A stretch of 64,000 nucleotides of DNA from Erythrocercus mccallii (lineage: Eukaryota > Chordata > Aves > Passeriformes > Dicruridae), in contig VZRG01001041.1 of assembly GCA_013397435.1 (NCBI GenBank), forward strand, positions 62,001-126,000, given 5' to 3'. Both the position numbers and the translations under genes were made by a program. Positions within the stretch are counted from its first letter, which is position 1. The number at the start of each line of letters is the position of its first letter. Shown piece after piece: positions 24,901 to 39,900 of this stretch. A model generated the notes under the pieces. It was not told where the DNA came from. It saw nothing but the letters and a program-made list of their open reading frames with translations, and made no database searches.

Positions 24901-27900
24901 GCAAAAATTGCCACAAATTTTAGGACTGTCAAAAGAAAGTAATATATATCACAAGCATCATTATGATTACTTGGTCATATCACTTTTAGAACTGCAGGCG
25001 AAACCAGTCAGGTATCCAAAACATGCCTCTATGTAAAGTGAAGAAAAGTCTTATAAGAGTCTGAGGAAACATAATGCAAAACTTTCTATTTTACTATACT
25101 TATTTAGAATTCTAAGTTCACTTCCCATTTGCTCATGAAGTTCTTGGTGCTGTGAGAAAGACAAATGGGAGAGTTGTTTCAGATATCCAGTCCAAATTCA
25201 CAAGAGTGTTTACTTGAACTACTAAATATTTTCAAACTCTTGTTACAAATTCAGTTGCAAACAAACTTAAAGCATCTCTTTTAAAATTAGCTGTAAATGG
25301 TTTCAATATGATAGTGTTTAAGGACATAAAAATAGAGCCAGAATGCAAAGAGCAACTATATTGTTTTGCAGAATTAATGGGTAACAAAAAACCCTCAAAA
25401 AAATCACTCAGAAGAAAGAAAATTGACCTCTTCTGAAGCCATCAGCGCAGCCTGTTTCAGTCTCTCTATTTCTTTATCTTTTTCTATGGTGCTAGAAGCC
25501 AAAGTCTTGAGCTGTACTTCCAAAGCTTTTACTAGTTCATCTCTTTCTTCACGCCACTTTTGAAGGTTGCTGTCCTTCTCTACCAGCTGTGCAGCAAGTC
25601 TTTCCTAAATGTTAAAAAGGTAGGTTAGAATAAAACTCCACTTCTACACAGCATCTGAAATCTTCTGCTGGTTTTGTTTTGCACAGCTAGTACTATTTTA
25701 TAGCTTTAGTCAACTTAAGAGCCCATGCAGATCTTATAAACCTCACATAGAACTAGTTTCAGTACAAACATGCAAAAGTAAGCCATGTTTCATTTAGAAA
25801 ATCTGTATTTATACTCTCTGCAAAGAGAATTTTCTTTTTGAGAACCACAGCTCCTGTTTGTTCACTTGAAGATTTTATTAATTACAGTTCTCAGGCAAGA
25901 AAAGTCACAGATAAAGTAAAAGTAGTTGTAAGCTCCTAACATCCTCCTGTACTGATAGCAGGCCCACAAAGGCATTGCTAACTACTTCTAGATGCAAATG
26001 CAGTTTCAGATTACAGAGGTTCATATAATAACTTCATCTGATTAAAAAATTACAATCATGATGCAGTCCAGTAAACAAGGTGCCTTAGTTAATAACTATC
26101 AGTCTCCCCAATGCTAGCATGTGTTACCACAGCATACTGACCAAGTACTTTCCAAAGTAAGCTTTCTTAGCTTCTATGGAGCAATTCATTCTAGTGTAGG
26201 TTATTTATTGGTGTTTTACACACAATATGATACTAGAAGACTTCACAGTGAAGTGGTACTGATGGAACAGGAAGGAACAGGCAAATTAACTTCCATTATG
26301 TGCTAAGATTTTTCATTTTATGATCCTCCTAGTCTTCCTTTTTCATATTGAGAACATCTTATCTAGGTTTTGTCAGGTGAGAAACTAAAGGAACTGACAA
26401 AGGCCAGCTACTCTCAAGTGCCCCCACTGTTCAGCACTTGACATGCGATTTACTTTGTACTAAAGACGCCACAGGACACTGCTGAGACAGTCACTTACAA
26501 TTTCTGCTTGTTGCTTTACATGGTGTTCTCTATCCTCCACAAACTTTCTCATTTCCCTGTTGCGATGGTTCTCAGCTTCTTTTACTTGATTTATGAGTCC
26601 CATTTTTTCCTCGAGCCACTTTTTTCTATCAGTTTGATACTTTGCCTCATTTTGCTAATTTAATGAAACCAGAAATAAAACCGTAAGTAGAGAGAGAAAA
26701 AAAGACTTAAAATTTAGAATATCATTGAATGGATTAATTTCAAGAACATAACAGAAACAGTAGTACAGTTTTACTCTAGCATACTCCCAGGTACAATTAT
26801 TATACTCATTTGTACTTCCGTATTGCAAAAAATTATCAATTTTCAGCATCTCTTACTCAGACTGGCACATCTTCATGGAATAGAGTTGTTTTTTTTCTCA
26901 AAGCATTCTGGGTCAATCAGACACATACACCAAAAGTAATGGTAAACAGGCACTTCTACTGTACAAATCTCCAGGCTTTTATGCTGGCTTAAAGGACATA
27001 ATAGAAAACTAGTCTCTGCTTCAAGACTGAAAGGGAAACAACGCAGTACAGTCTGAATGGTAGGCAGAGACAGCATGTACCTAAGAATGCCACTTGAATC
27101 CACGGCAACTTTGTCTCCTATCACAATCAAACCTCTTGTCAGACATTCTACCACATAAGACAGGAACCACCTGTAAAGCTGCTTAGAAAATAAGTCTACT
27201 TTCTAATCCAAGGAGAGTGGGAGGAAAGTCCTCAGCTTCACAAGGAAGGCCATGCAGCAAGCACAAGATCCTGAGAGAAAGTTTGATTTAGCAACTGACA
27301 GGAGAGATCCCTGGAACTGATATCAGAAGCTGGATTAAGACAACTGTCAGAGGAAAGCAGCTACAGGAATCCTGTGCACAGCAGTAGCATAATGTAGGGC
27401 ACTGTGCACTCTGTTATGGGGCATCAGTGATGCCCTATGGAAGAGATGCTTCAAAGGAGGTTTCCTTTACCAGCGCAATAACTTGTCATATCATGCCCCA
27501 ATATCTTGAAGACAGTGACACAAAAAAATCTTAGAATCCTAAATGGGAGTTATGGCCTTAGATTTAAGTATGAATTATATAATGTTTTACCTTCAGTTCT
27601 TTTTGCAGCTTTATTAATTCCTCATTTTCATTTATGGTTTTCTCCTCATTTTTGCTCATTTTTTGCTGCCAGTCACTATTGCACTGGTTATTCAGCTCTC
27701 TGTATTTCTGCTTCCATGCTTCCAGTTCTAGGCAGAACACAAAATGACTTTACTTAATGTATAATTTTAAACACGTTCCCAACCTTCTACAAAAGTTGCT
27801 TGGATTTATCAGCTACGATCACAGACAACACAAGCCTTTTAGGAAACTACTAGTTCTTATGTAAAAGTGATGCCTAAACAGCAATTGAAAAGTAAAACCA

Positions 27901-30900
27901 GAAATATAAAGCATGTATCGCAATACATGTTCAAAACAATTTTCCTTCCCTGCTCCCTTTCAATGGAGAGATTACCCAAAGCTAATCTGTTGACCTCTTC
28001 TAATTTGGCTTCAAGCACATGATCTTGTTCAATCTGAGTCTGTTCTTGTTCTTCTAATGTCATCCGCATATCTTCAATTATTTTTTCCTTTGCACACAGA
28101 TCTGAAAATTTGAAAATTAATTTACAGATGAGCGTCCCCCTTGTTCCCAGCATTCTCTCCCAAACTGCCTTAGATACAAATCATTTCTCCATTCTCCGAG
28201 ATCAAAAACTCTATTACAAGGAAATAGAGCATCTATACTGAACTATCCACATTCCAAATTCTTACATGATTCTGTTCTCACCAACTTAACTTATATCTGT
28301 GTTTTGGTGTTAAATATCAGACTCTGGCTTCTGTGGCTATGAGAAACTAACTACTGTTCAACTGCTAAATGTTTATCAAATTTGCAGGAATTTTGTGCTA
28401 GCATACACAATAGTGTGCTAGTTCTTGCTTTTGCTAAAATGGACAACTAAAATAAAACCAAGTAAATCTCAGTATTGACTAAATGAACAATAATACTTTC
28501 TCTGCTTACATTTCTTAATCTGAGACATATATCTAATATCAATTCAATAAAAATTACTTTCTGGCTGTGAGATTTTAATGTCCAGGTTGGAGTGTCTTGG
28601 TACTCTAAAATATAAATACACAAGGGTCTCCAAATTTGCTATTGACATGATCAGTCATTACGTTGTCATTGCACACACACAAAGAAAATTGGAAAAATAA
28701 TAGCTTTTTCTGACCTTTATGTGTTTTCTCATACTGTTTGGAGATTTCCTCCAGCTTTTCTTTGTTCAGCTGCTCCTAAATATCCCATTGAAAGCAAATT
28801 AAAGAAATTAGAACATGCTGAAAGAAACAAATGTATATGCTAGAAATTAATAGATTTTCATTTGAATTTAACAAATAGTAAGTAAAGCACTTAAGACAAA
28901 CAATCCCAAACGAGTAAGCTCTTCATATAGTATAAAGTAGCATTCCAGTTGTTTTTTTTAAAAAAGAGACATTACTATTAACATATCTAAGCGTCACTAA
29001 TCAAAAACTCCACAGGTATTAAGTATTTATTTACTAGAACGATTGTAAAATTGTTTTAAATACGTCCTGCATGAGAATTTCTTTAAATGTCTTTCATTCA
29101 TCTGTTAAAACTAATTTCAGCTAGCTACTCTTATTTTTACTCCAGCGTCTGTAAGCTTTATCCAGTTGCTTAGAAAACTTGCCTCATTAGTAGATTAGTT
29201 AAAAAAGAACAAAGAGCAAGTAAAATTTTACAAAACAAAATACCTTTTTAAGTTGCAGCATTGTGCGCTGTTTGAACTCTAATTCTTCACTAAACTGTTT
29301 TTTAATTTTCTCGAGTTCATTAATTTGTTTCCTCAGGGATTTCTCCTGAGTTTGCATTGTACACACCTGCAACAAGACAGCAAGCAAAACTTACGTTTAG
29401 TTATAAGCCTTTTACAATCTCTTTAAGTTATCTAGATAACCAACTATTTAAATTAGAGTTAAATTTTTGCAAGCATCTTCATTAAATTTCAGGGGTTGGT
29501 AGTGCACAAGTGAAGATACTCTAAATCTATCACTCAAAATAGCTTTACTATGAATCTTTTAACATTCATAGATTGAGATTTGTGAAATTCGGTTTTAATA
29601 ACAGAAGCCCAAACTTGCAGAAGAAACATTTTGCTATAGTTACCAACCTCTTTTTGTACTTGTTGAATTTGTTTCTTGGCATCAGAAAATTTATCTTTCA
29701 AATCTGTGTATTCTTCCTCTTTCCTCTGCAAATCCTTCTTCAAACTTTGTACAAGGGCAGAGCTTTCAGAAAGATCTTTACGTAGCCTTGGGTTAGAAAT
29801 TAAGAGACATAAATAACATTAGTCTTACATATTAGCTCAGGCTCTTTGCTGGCTTTATTTGCAAATAGAATCTCAGCTCTATCAGGTCAATGACAAGCTT
29901 TATAATTTCACATTTGGATTTAAACGTCTTACTATACAAGCCTGAAGTAAACTGCAAGTAAACTGCTCAGATTCATCTCAGAACACTCAATTTTTAAAAA
30001 ATATTATCTTTTTAAGCACAGTAGAGCAACCATTTTTATCATTAGGTGACCTCACAAATTAGAAAAACCCAAGGTTAAAATCAGATAAGTTTAAAGTTGA
30101 TAACTACACCCCTGTTCTTGTAAGTATCAAGATGAATAAAAAGTGCAAAAAAATCAATAACACTGCAACAAATCTTGCCACAAGTTCTGCAAAGTTAACA
30201 ATAATTTTGATGGGTTTATTTTTAAGTGATCACATTTATTTCAAAGAGTTTCCAGTAAGACATCTTGGACTTTTAAACTAACTAAAGGAAGGTATTTCAG
30301 GTCCTATAAATGACAATACAATACAAGGCCTCACAAAAAGAAATCCTTTCAAAGCTTCACCAGCACAGGGTTAGGGATCATCAGACCTTCACGCTAAACT
30401 GTACTTTGGAGTATGGGCAGTACCCACAAATACAGCACTAAAGAAATCATAGTCAGGAAAGGGCTACATAGCATCTTTGAGCTATTTTTACATAATTGCA
30501 ATTTCCCTACCATATAGCAAATATAAGCTCTCAGATGCACATAATCTCCTGTTTCTTACAGATTTAAAAAGTAGAGGGTGCTGAGGAAAGTTCTACCCAC
30601 CACACCCATTATTCCTTCAAGTCTTCTAGTAGACTATTCACCTAGAATAGCTGTTACCAAAACCCCTTTACTCCCTGGGCTTTTTTTCCCCTCGCTTACT
30701 TCCTTTCCTTTTATCATTCAGTCCTTTCCAAAGAAAACATGTCCTACTTTTATACAAGTTACAGGATATAATATTGCACTATGCCATTTCCTTCAGAAAG
30801 GGTCTACAACAAAACTATTAGAAATCCTCAAATAATAAATTTCATTGTATGCTCCTATTTCCCTGCAAAATAGTTCCACGTGATTTACATGTATATTTTT

Positions 30901-33900
30901 GAAAGAATATACAAACAGGTAAGGAAAACATAGCCAGCAGAATATCCAAATATAAAATTTGAGTAGTGTATAGAAACTTCTCAAAGAAGCAGTTTGGTTA
31001 ATCAAGTTTTTAAACATGCAAATGTGGTATGTCAAAATAAACTGATGTTGACATAAGGGAGTTTTAATTTTATTCTTAAAGGGTTAGGAGTAATCTCATT
31101 ATTTACTTACAATTCTATAGACTGTATTTGCTCATATTCATTTTTCTCCTTTTCCTGAAGAGTGTGTTTCATGGTCTCCAAACTGTTCATTAACTGTGCA
31201 ATCTCATCCTTCAAATTTGCTTCTCTATCACTGAGTTCTTTCAGTTTTTTGTTTGCATTGGTACATTTCTCTTGCAGAGCTACTGTATTACTTTCCAGAT
31301 TTAAAACAGTAGGTTCTTTTTCTTTTAGTTCTTCTTCTAACTCTTTCATCCTGTCATCTTTAGCCTTAAAAGCCTCCAATACGCATTCAAAATTGCTTAT
31401 TTCTCCCTTGTACCTAGTAACCTTCTCCTGAAGCTGTGCAATTACCTTCTCATTTTCTGCAGCCTGTTTTTCAAAATCCTCGGTTTTCTTCTGGATTTGC
31501 TCTTGTAACTGATTAATAAGATCTTTTTCCTTCACAGACTGATGATCTTGATTTGTAATCTCATTTAATTTTATTTTTAGTTGATTATTGTAATTCTCAC
31601 TATCATAAAGTCTCTTCTCTAAGTCTTCAACTTGTTGAAGTAGTTGTTGAATCCGATGACTTTTTTGTGAGGAAACCTTAATCATAATTTTGCACTCTTC
31701 CCAAATGCTTTCAATACTGCGGTGAAAGGAGCTCTCCTGTCTCAGATCTGCTGCAGCAGCAGTTTGGAACTGCATGGATAGAGGACTCATTTGAGCTGTC
31801 TCTGGTTCATGCTTTTGAGGGTCTAAGGAATCCTTGACATTAACTAAATCAATATCCACAGCATAAGATTCTGAGTGACATTTATACAATTCATCTACCT
31901 GAGACTGCATTGTTTTAATTTGTGACACTTTGTCAATTATATTTTGTTTAGCATGTGTTACTTTATTATTTAGCTGAATAATCTTTTCTTCTTGTTCCTT
32001 ATTTATAGTTTTCTGTTTGTCCAATTCAGAAACAGTCTCCTGATATTCAGCTTGACATTGTTGAAGTTCTCCACTTAAGCCAGAAGCCTTTTCTTCAGAA
32101 GCAGAGAATTTGAGATGCAAGTTTGCTATCTGCTGATTCAACTCTTCTTTTTCATTTCTTTCTCTTTGGCATTGTTCTTCAAGTGCAGCTATCTGACCTT
32201 CCAAGGTTTCAGTTCTTTCCTTCAGTACTAGCATTTCCATGTAGGTCTCAGAACTATTAGTTGTCTTTAGATCAAAACAGTAGTTCTCCCAACTCTGTCT
32301 TTTATCTCCTAAAAACAAAACAAAAACATCAAGAATAAATAAATCCCCATACAGCTCAGGTTAATTAAAATCAACAAGTCACTAGCAATACCAAATTGTA
32401 ATTACTGTGTGGAAAATTAGCACCACCTAAAAGCCACACTCTCTTAGCATTTTAGAGTCTTGAAGTTGTTAGAACCTTCTGAAATATTTTATATGCACTA
32501 AAATTCCTCTTGGCCTTCTAGGCATAATTTGCAGAAAGAGGTGCTCAGAAAACTTAAAGCTTACTACAGTTCTATTCCAACTTTCTATTCTCCCCCACTA
32601 ACAGAAAAATTTAGCTCATTTTACTAGTATTTGCAACACCTATGAGCCAGGTAACATTCACAGTGATAACCAGTTGCCACCTCCACTGATTCAACAATAT
32701 CTTTAAAGAGAGCCAGCAATTACCCATCCTCCATTTAGAGGAAAAATAGTGTCATACACATTTCTGAGAAGTTTCACGCACGCTCTGTATCATCTTACTT
32801 TAAAAACATAGTTAAAAATCCAGCACAAGTTTTTTTCTTTGTGTTTGGAACCTTCCTCTCTTCTATATTCAATATGTTTCTAAACTAGATAAAAGATTAA
32901 CTATTAATGGCCACATCTAATATATTGCCTATAAAGTTCTCCAGGAAATATTAACATTTACAATCCAAAATTTTTTATTAACTTAAGAGTGTTTCTCCAA
33001 AGTAATGACCCATTTTAACTAGAATCACTTGTATTTCATCACCTCCAAAACTGACTCCAGCTGTACTTCACACAAGTGTTTTAGAATCCAATTGTGTCCC
33101 TTTAGTAACATGTAAGCTATATTTTACTATTAAATCAAGCCTAACTATCTCTAAGGATTAAAGTATCACAGCTATATAGTACAGGGAGATACTATGGATT
33201 CTTGTGAGTGCTGCACCTACAGCAAGATAGAGTTAGGCAGTCATCTCACTTTGGGACCATTAAGCACAGGTGTACTGCATGGAAACATCCTCTCAACAGA
33301 TCCAACAAGTTGTATAGTCAATTTGAGTCACTAACAAAAGGTCATTCTGAAGCATTAGCAATAGTGTTTTGGTTTTTGAAAGTCAACAGGACACTTTCCT
33401 CCTGCTTGTCCATAGTTTTCCTTTTACAAGATACATTGAGCACTTCTGTTGGCTCAACCACAATAACAGCCTTACTGTAGCATATAAGGTCACATTTTTA
33501 AATTCTACAAGATTAAAAAAAATTGGATTTGAAAATGGTTTTCTCTGAAAGCCCAGTTATGCAGTCCTAAGAAAACAGACCAAATACTGCATGTGAGGTG
33601 TCTTAAACACAGGGTCTGTCAAAGTCCCTAGTCTTGGCTTCAAATGACACTTGAAGTTGTACAAACAACAGAAATGCCCTATTGGATGACACAGCATCAG
33701 CTGACCTAGCCTAATATTTTTACTACTTTTGCTACTACTGGCAAGCCCAGCCATTTTCTATGGACCTTTCTTGACATTGAAGAATTGAGACAATACAACC
33801 CTACTTAAGTCTTCCTATATCCACACATGCACCTGTTTGCTGTTAGCTTAACTAACTATGCCTGCACTATCTGCCTCTCCCACCTTCTAGGGCAGCAAAC

Positions 33901-36900
33901 ATCAGAAGTTCAATACTCTCTGCATCAAGTGCTTTTTCAATGGAATCTTAGAAGATCCTTAGTTCAAAGGGACCCTCAAGGATCATCAAGAGCAGGGTTG
34001 CTCTCCAGCCTCTCACTCCCCAGTCTGTATTTAGAGCGAGGGTTACCTTATCCCAAGTGCAGAAGTCTTTGTTAACTTCATAGGGTTGGCGATTGCCCAG
34101 CTCTGTAATTTGTCTAGATCTCTCTGCAGGGCTTCCCAGCCTTTGAGGGAGTCAACAGCTATCACTGGCAAACTTAGGGTAGTTTTGGGTCCAAGTTATC
34201 TATGAAGTTGTTGAAGAGAACTGGGCCCATAGAGCTCTGGGGAGCACCACCAGTGCCTGGATGCCATCCTGATGTTACCCCATTTACTAGAACTCTTTGC
34301 ACTGTAAACTTAAAACTGATCTGCTACAGTGAGTACTCCCTTGTTCTTTCACTGCATAGTGTTATGAATGGTAGGCCAACATTCAGCTTATTCACTGTAT
34401 CCTCATTTTTCTGTGATCATGTGAATTTGATAATTCTCCTTTTATAGAAAGGAAAGGTCTCTCACCTTCCTTTTGCTTTCCATAGTTCTACAAGAAACCA
34501 AAGCCAAGCTGGGTCCTGACGTCAAGTTAGAGGCAGACAGCTCTTACAAATACCATTCTGCACAACTCCCATATAGTTCAGTCTCAATAATAGATTTTAT
34601 TCACCTGATAAGCTCACAGATAAAGCAAGAAAAGCAAAAAGACTGAAAGTGCAAGCATGAGAACCGTACAAAATATGCCATTTGTGGACTTTAGCTTTCC
34701 ACTTGGATGGGAGTAAAATTAATTTTTCTCCTTTGCCAGCATTGTCACCTTGACCAGAGCTGGTGTGTTCACAGCATGCATACAGAATGAAATGTTAAGG
34801 TTCACAGCACACACTGTATGACTGAACAATCAATAAGCCACTGACACCTTTGATGCTTGCTTAGGCAATTTTCAAAAACTTGAGCAGGATATGCTACTTT
34901 TTCAGAAGTTCAGCAACAGAAAATTTAGTATAACATCTGTTAAGAAATTGCCTAAGAACTACAGCTGGGTATGCAGGTACATACACAGATAAGAAAAAGC
35001 ATCAGAAAGGAAAGAGTCTAAAAACTAACTTTTATTTACATCATTTAGGAGTAAATGGTATACAGCCCTCTGCAAACGAGGCCTATAAATTACATTTAGA
35101 GAAGTTACTTCCTTTTGCAGTTTAACATAGCAGATCTCCTCCTCAGAGCATAACGTTTACACTTCCCAGCTATTTTCTTCTGTTCTGGAATAGTAATCAA
35201 GCTTTTTTGGAAGACCCCCTGTTGAGTGATGGTGGAAATTGTACCTTTCTTTGTAGGTGGCTCTTCTTCTGCAGTAAGCTTATTTTCCAAGCAACGTTTT
35301 CTTCCCACTTCCAATACAGTTTCCTCACAATCCTTGAACTGGCTGCTTTCAATCACTTTGTTAGAGTTCTTTTCTGCTAATTGTCTCTGAATGGTAGCCA
35401 AAGTGTTCTCCTGTGTTAAAATAGGATCAAATGCTCTGAAGTTGTACAAATACAGCATTTAAAAGGCTTCATAGCTTTTTCTAGACAAATATTTTTACAA
35501 AACCTTATGGGTAAGGTGCATAGGGGTTGTCAGAGGAAAAGTCAGTGACATCAGTTAGTTAAGTGAAGAGCTTCTGCAACTTCAGATACTAAGAAACACA
35601 ATACTTTGCATGACACAGGAATTAGAGCAAGAGACTAGAGAAATACATAATGCAAGATTTTCATTAAGAGGATTTAGTTTACCATTTGAAAACAATTTCC
35701 AGTGTCAAAAGAGTTGATGAAATTCCCAATTTGTTAAAAGGGCACACAGTCTGTTCTACAAATTCATCACTTTCTGATCATGGTTGATATGGGAGCTTTA
35801 CCAGCCTTCAGCAAAGCCACAAATCATTTTTGTCAAGACACATTTGATGCAAATTTGTAAGCTTAGTCAGTTCTGCCCTACATACTTTAGATATCTATTT
35901 GACTAAGAAAAAAGTTGTTTACTTGCAAGATGACACAATGGCAAGCAGTGTGGTTGTCGAGGACCTATTATTCTTGTATAAGTACTTCATTAAGAAAACA
36001 CAATAGAGTTGAGGTTTGTGGTCATGTGTAAAATTTCATGCCACACAGTCTCACAGAACCACTGGACAGTTAAAGCCTTGCTCTTGGAGGGAGCAGTAAT
36101 AGTCATCACACTGCACTCACTCTTGGACCAGTCATACTATTGACAAGTTAAGCAGCTGTGAGGCCAAGAGAACACAAGATAAAGTATGGCCAAAGCTCTG
36201 AGTTTACAGTGCAAGAGAAATGGATCAGAGTGCTGACTAAATTTCACTTAAAATGTTCTCTAAACTCCTTCAGGTTACTGGACATCAGGCTCAAAAAAAA
36301 AATCCCAAAAAACCTCTAACTGCATGTTTTGCCTTTTTTTTTTACATGTATATGTTTAGCCAAGTGAGCTTCCAGCATTCGGCAGATATCATTAGACTAC
36401 ACAATTCCAAGTTTTATTAATCACATCAAAAGCAGAGATACCCCTGTCATACCTTCTTAATTCAAACTGTGCTCCATACACTCACATTAACACTCTTCCC
36501 TTGAAAGTGTGCAAGCATGTTGGTGGTGAGTGGAATACATTGATTTTTTCCCCCTAATTTACACAATTATTGTCTTCTTTTACATTCTTAAATTCTAACT
36601 TCAACTAAAATTGACCTTTTGTTGCAACAAAACCTCATTTTCTTCCTCTTTTATTCAGACAGTGATGCACTTCCTGTATTCCCACTGTTTTAAGTCCTCA
36701 CAGTTTGAGGTCTTATGTTTTATTAATGGCTCATCTAGAGTCCTCCAATAATAACTTCATATCAGTACTTCTGAAAGTCTCATTATTTACACACACCCCT
36801 GCTGACATTTTGCTGTGGCTTTAGTTTCAATGCCAACTGATCTGCTATCAGTTGAAGTAAATAACAATTATTTAAAGAAAATCCCAATTTTCCAAAGTAA

Positions 36901-39900
36901 ACTCCATTATATGCACATACTAAGATTTTTTGTATAAAGACAATTAAGATGTCTAAGACTTACATAGTCTTTTATGGTTTCTTCTAAATGGGTTACCTGA
37001 CTTTGTAGTCTCATAATAGTTTCATCTTTTTGCTTCACAATGTCAATCAGTTCTTGAATCCTTTCATTTTGTATATTCATTTTCTTGAAAAAGAAAAAAG
37101 TTCAGTTCAGTGTTAAATTGAACTCTACCATGCTTTTTAGAAGCAAGATCAGTTAAACTATGCTTGATATAAAAAACCCCGCTAGAAGCATAGTCTAATA
37201 GTATTTCAAGTTATTGGAATTTTGATTAAAGCAAATAATTTTGCACAAGTTTTTTTTTTTGAGAAAGTTACCTCAGTTGCTTCTTTAAGTTGCTCAGCAG
37301 ATTCATCCAGTTTAATCCTCTGTGTTTCAAAACCTGTAATAGGAAAAAAATCTACATCACATAATCAACCATCACAGTTTACTCAATAATCCATGTCTGT
37401 GTCTCCTGGTACTTCAGTAGTTCTTTTAATACAGTTATTTTCAAGTTGACTTCTACTATGACATTTCAAAAGTTGTTTGCATTTTCTGAGATGGACAATT
37501 GGGCCTTGCAAACCATTCAAAATACAGATCATATCACAAGACCTCTGCTGAGATCATTATGAGGTGCTGCTAGTTTGTTCTCCATCAAAGTTCCACATGA
37601 TGCCTGAAAACACTGCATCAGCAAAATATAATCTACAGGGTTTACAATACAACCAGGAAATCAATAACTTTGATGTTTTACCCCACAATTTTTTAAGTCT
37701 GCAATTGATAATTTCAAGTTTCATCTTAAAAATGAAATACGCAAGGCCTGTATTATATGATTTGATTACACAGTCCTGCTCAATGAGATTATTATTCTTA
37801 TTTTACAGTACTCAGTCATTTCCTTTGTCTTTCACATCACACTTAGGCCCAGCTTACCTTTGGTTTTCTTTTCCAGCTCTTCCTTGGTCTCAACTAGTTC
37901 AGCAGTTATTTTTGCCACCTGTTTTTCCAAACAATCTATAGTTTCCTGTGGGTCTTCTAAGGACACAATGTACTGGTGTGCTGCTTCTGCCTGATTTTTG
38001 ATATCAGTGATATCATTTTGCAGAGAATCAATAACACCCCCAAAATCAATGTAGGCACCTGTGTCCATGCTGTTTTCTTCATTCTGAAAGAATTTGTATT
38101 CATTCAGAAATGGCAAATAATTACACAAAAGCTATTATTTCTACAGAAAATATGGAAGACTGACATAAGTATAGTTATAATTCTGACTTCAAAACTATCT
38201 TGTGGTTAACTGCCAGTTTCTGTCTACCTTCACACACCAGTTTCTAGTATCAAGCAAGAGTTACTTTGTAACCATTACATTCCCCCTTGTATTTCCACAA
38301 AAACATCCCCTCCGAGTTTCTATAAAAGTTAGCATATTTTAAACCAATGAAAATATTGAATTAACAGAGCAAGCAAACCATTTTAGAAGGAACATATCTG
38401 AAATTTTCATACAACAGGAAAAGTATGTGAGGTCAAGTAAGTCTGTGGTAACTCATCATACTAAGTTATATCCAAAAGACTGACTTTACATCTTGCCTCT
38501 CTGTTTTTTTAAAAAAAAGAGTTTCAAATTCTCAAGAGATAGACTCAAGTTAAGAGTCTAGGTATGACTTAAGTGGATGAATAATTCTCATCGCTTCAGT
38601 TGTAGCTACTACTGCCCTAAGAGTAAAGTCTCTGACTATTCCGGCACAGTCCATATGTGGGACCTAAGAAGTCAGCCTCAAAGATTTTAAATAAGCACTA
38701 AATGCAATCGATTTTATAGCATAAGAAAATCACAGCTTTTCCGCCAATTACTTTGTATAGAATAATTGTCACTTTGTGCTGGAGAAATGCAAAAAAACCC
38801 CATAATTCATGAATCCCAAGGCTCAGCAACATCATCTCTAAAATAAGACAAGTCTATCTTGCTGAGGACACATTTACATTGTGTGCAATCCCTTGAAACC
38901 ATCCTTGGTATTTCTTGAGAAATATCATGACCATAACAGGCAGTTAGTAAAAGGGACATTTGGGGCAGACAGATAAAAATACCATAGTTCCAGCTTGCTC
39001 ACTGCAAGGGCAATCTTGTAATTTACTTTTTTCATCTGCATTTTTGGTATAACTATTTACAAGTTCCTTGAAGATTTCCAGGCGTTTTTCAGAATTTTCT
39101 TCAAGCTGTGCTCGTTCATGAGAAAGGCACTCTCTAGAGTAGAAAAAAATAAGTCAGCTAAAAGCTAGCCATCAGAGAGGCTAAAAAGTTAATAGCACGG
39201 TTGCCTATAAACAAAGATGCTTTCTTCTTTATTTTGGCACAACAAAACAATGCTGCTACCCTAAACCAGAAGCATATTTCACACACACCAGAAGAATAAG
39301 AGGGATACAAATACACAGATTATGGATAGCACTTAACAAAAAGAATTTTTTCTAAGCTGCTTGAGACAGAGTATGTTTGGGGTATCACTAAAACAAAAAG
39401 GAACCAAAGAATCTGTAAATGTCACTCTTTCTAAACCTTACCAAAGCAGCTCTTCCCTTAAAAAGAGTTCTATGGGAAAAAAACACTGCTTACAAATTAT
39501 ATACACACATTCCTATCCATACCACAGAAAAACCAAAGCCTTTTCTAAAGAGCATTTTTCCTGGGCTCATAATCCAAACAGAAACCAACACATGAACTGA
39601 TGCAGTGGAAGATCAGATCTAGCAGAAGAGGATGGTCTCTTACAATCAAGAGAGGCTTAAGAAATAAGTAAATTTACTTTCACTTTCTTAACAAGTAACT
39701 TTAAAACCACTTAAAGCCAGCTTACTTGAAATTCATTTCCCGCTCAGCAAAATAATGTGTAAATTCTTGTATTACTTCTTCACGAATTTTTATTTCCAGC
39801 AGCAACTTATTTTTCTTTTCAGTAATAAGTTTGTTCCTCAGCTCTTCTATCAGATTCACCAGCATCTAGAATTACAATTAATATTATGCTTTTCATAGAG

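Noticed and set aside
31162..31431. Plus-strand open frames opposite KIF20B exons
   Set aside because: Antisense shadows of coding exons.
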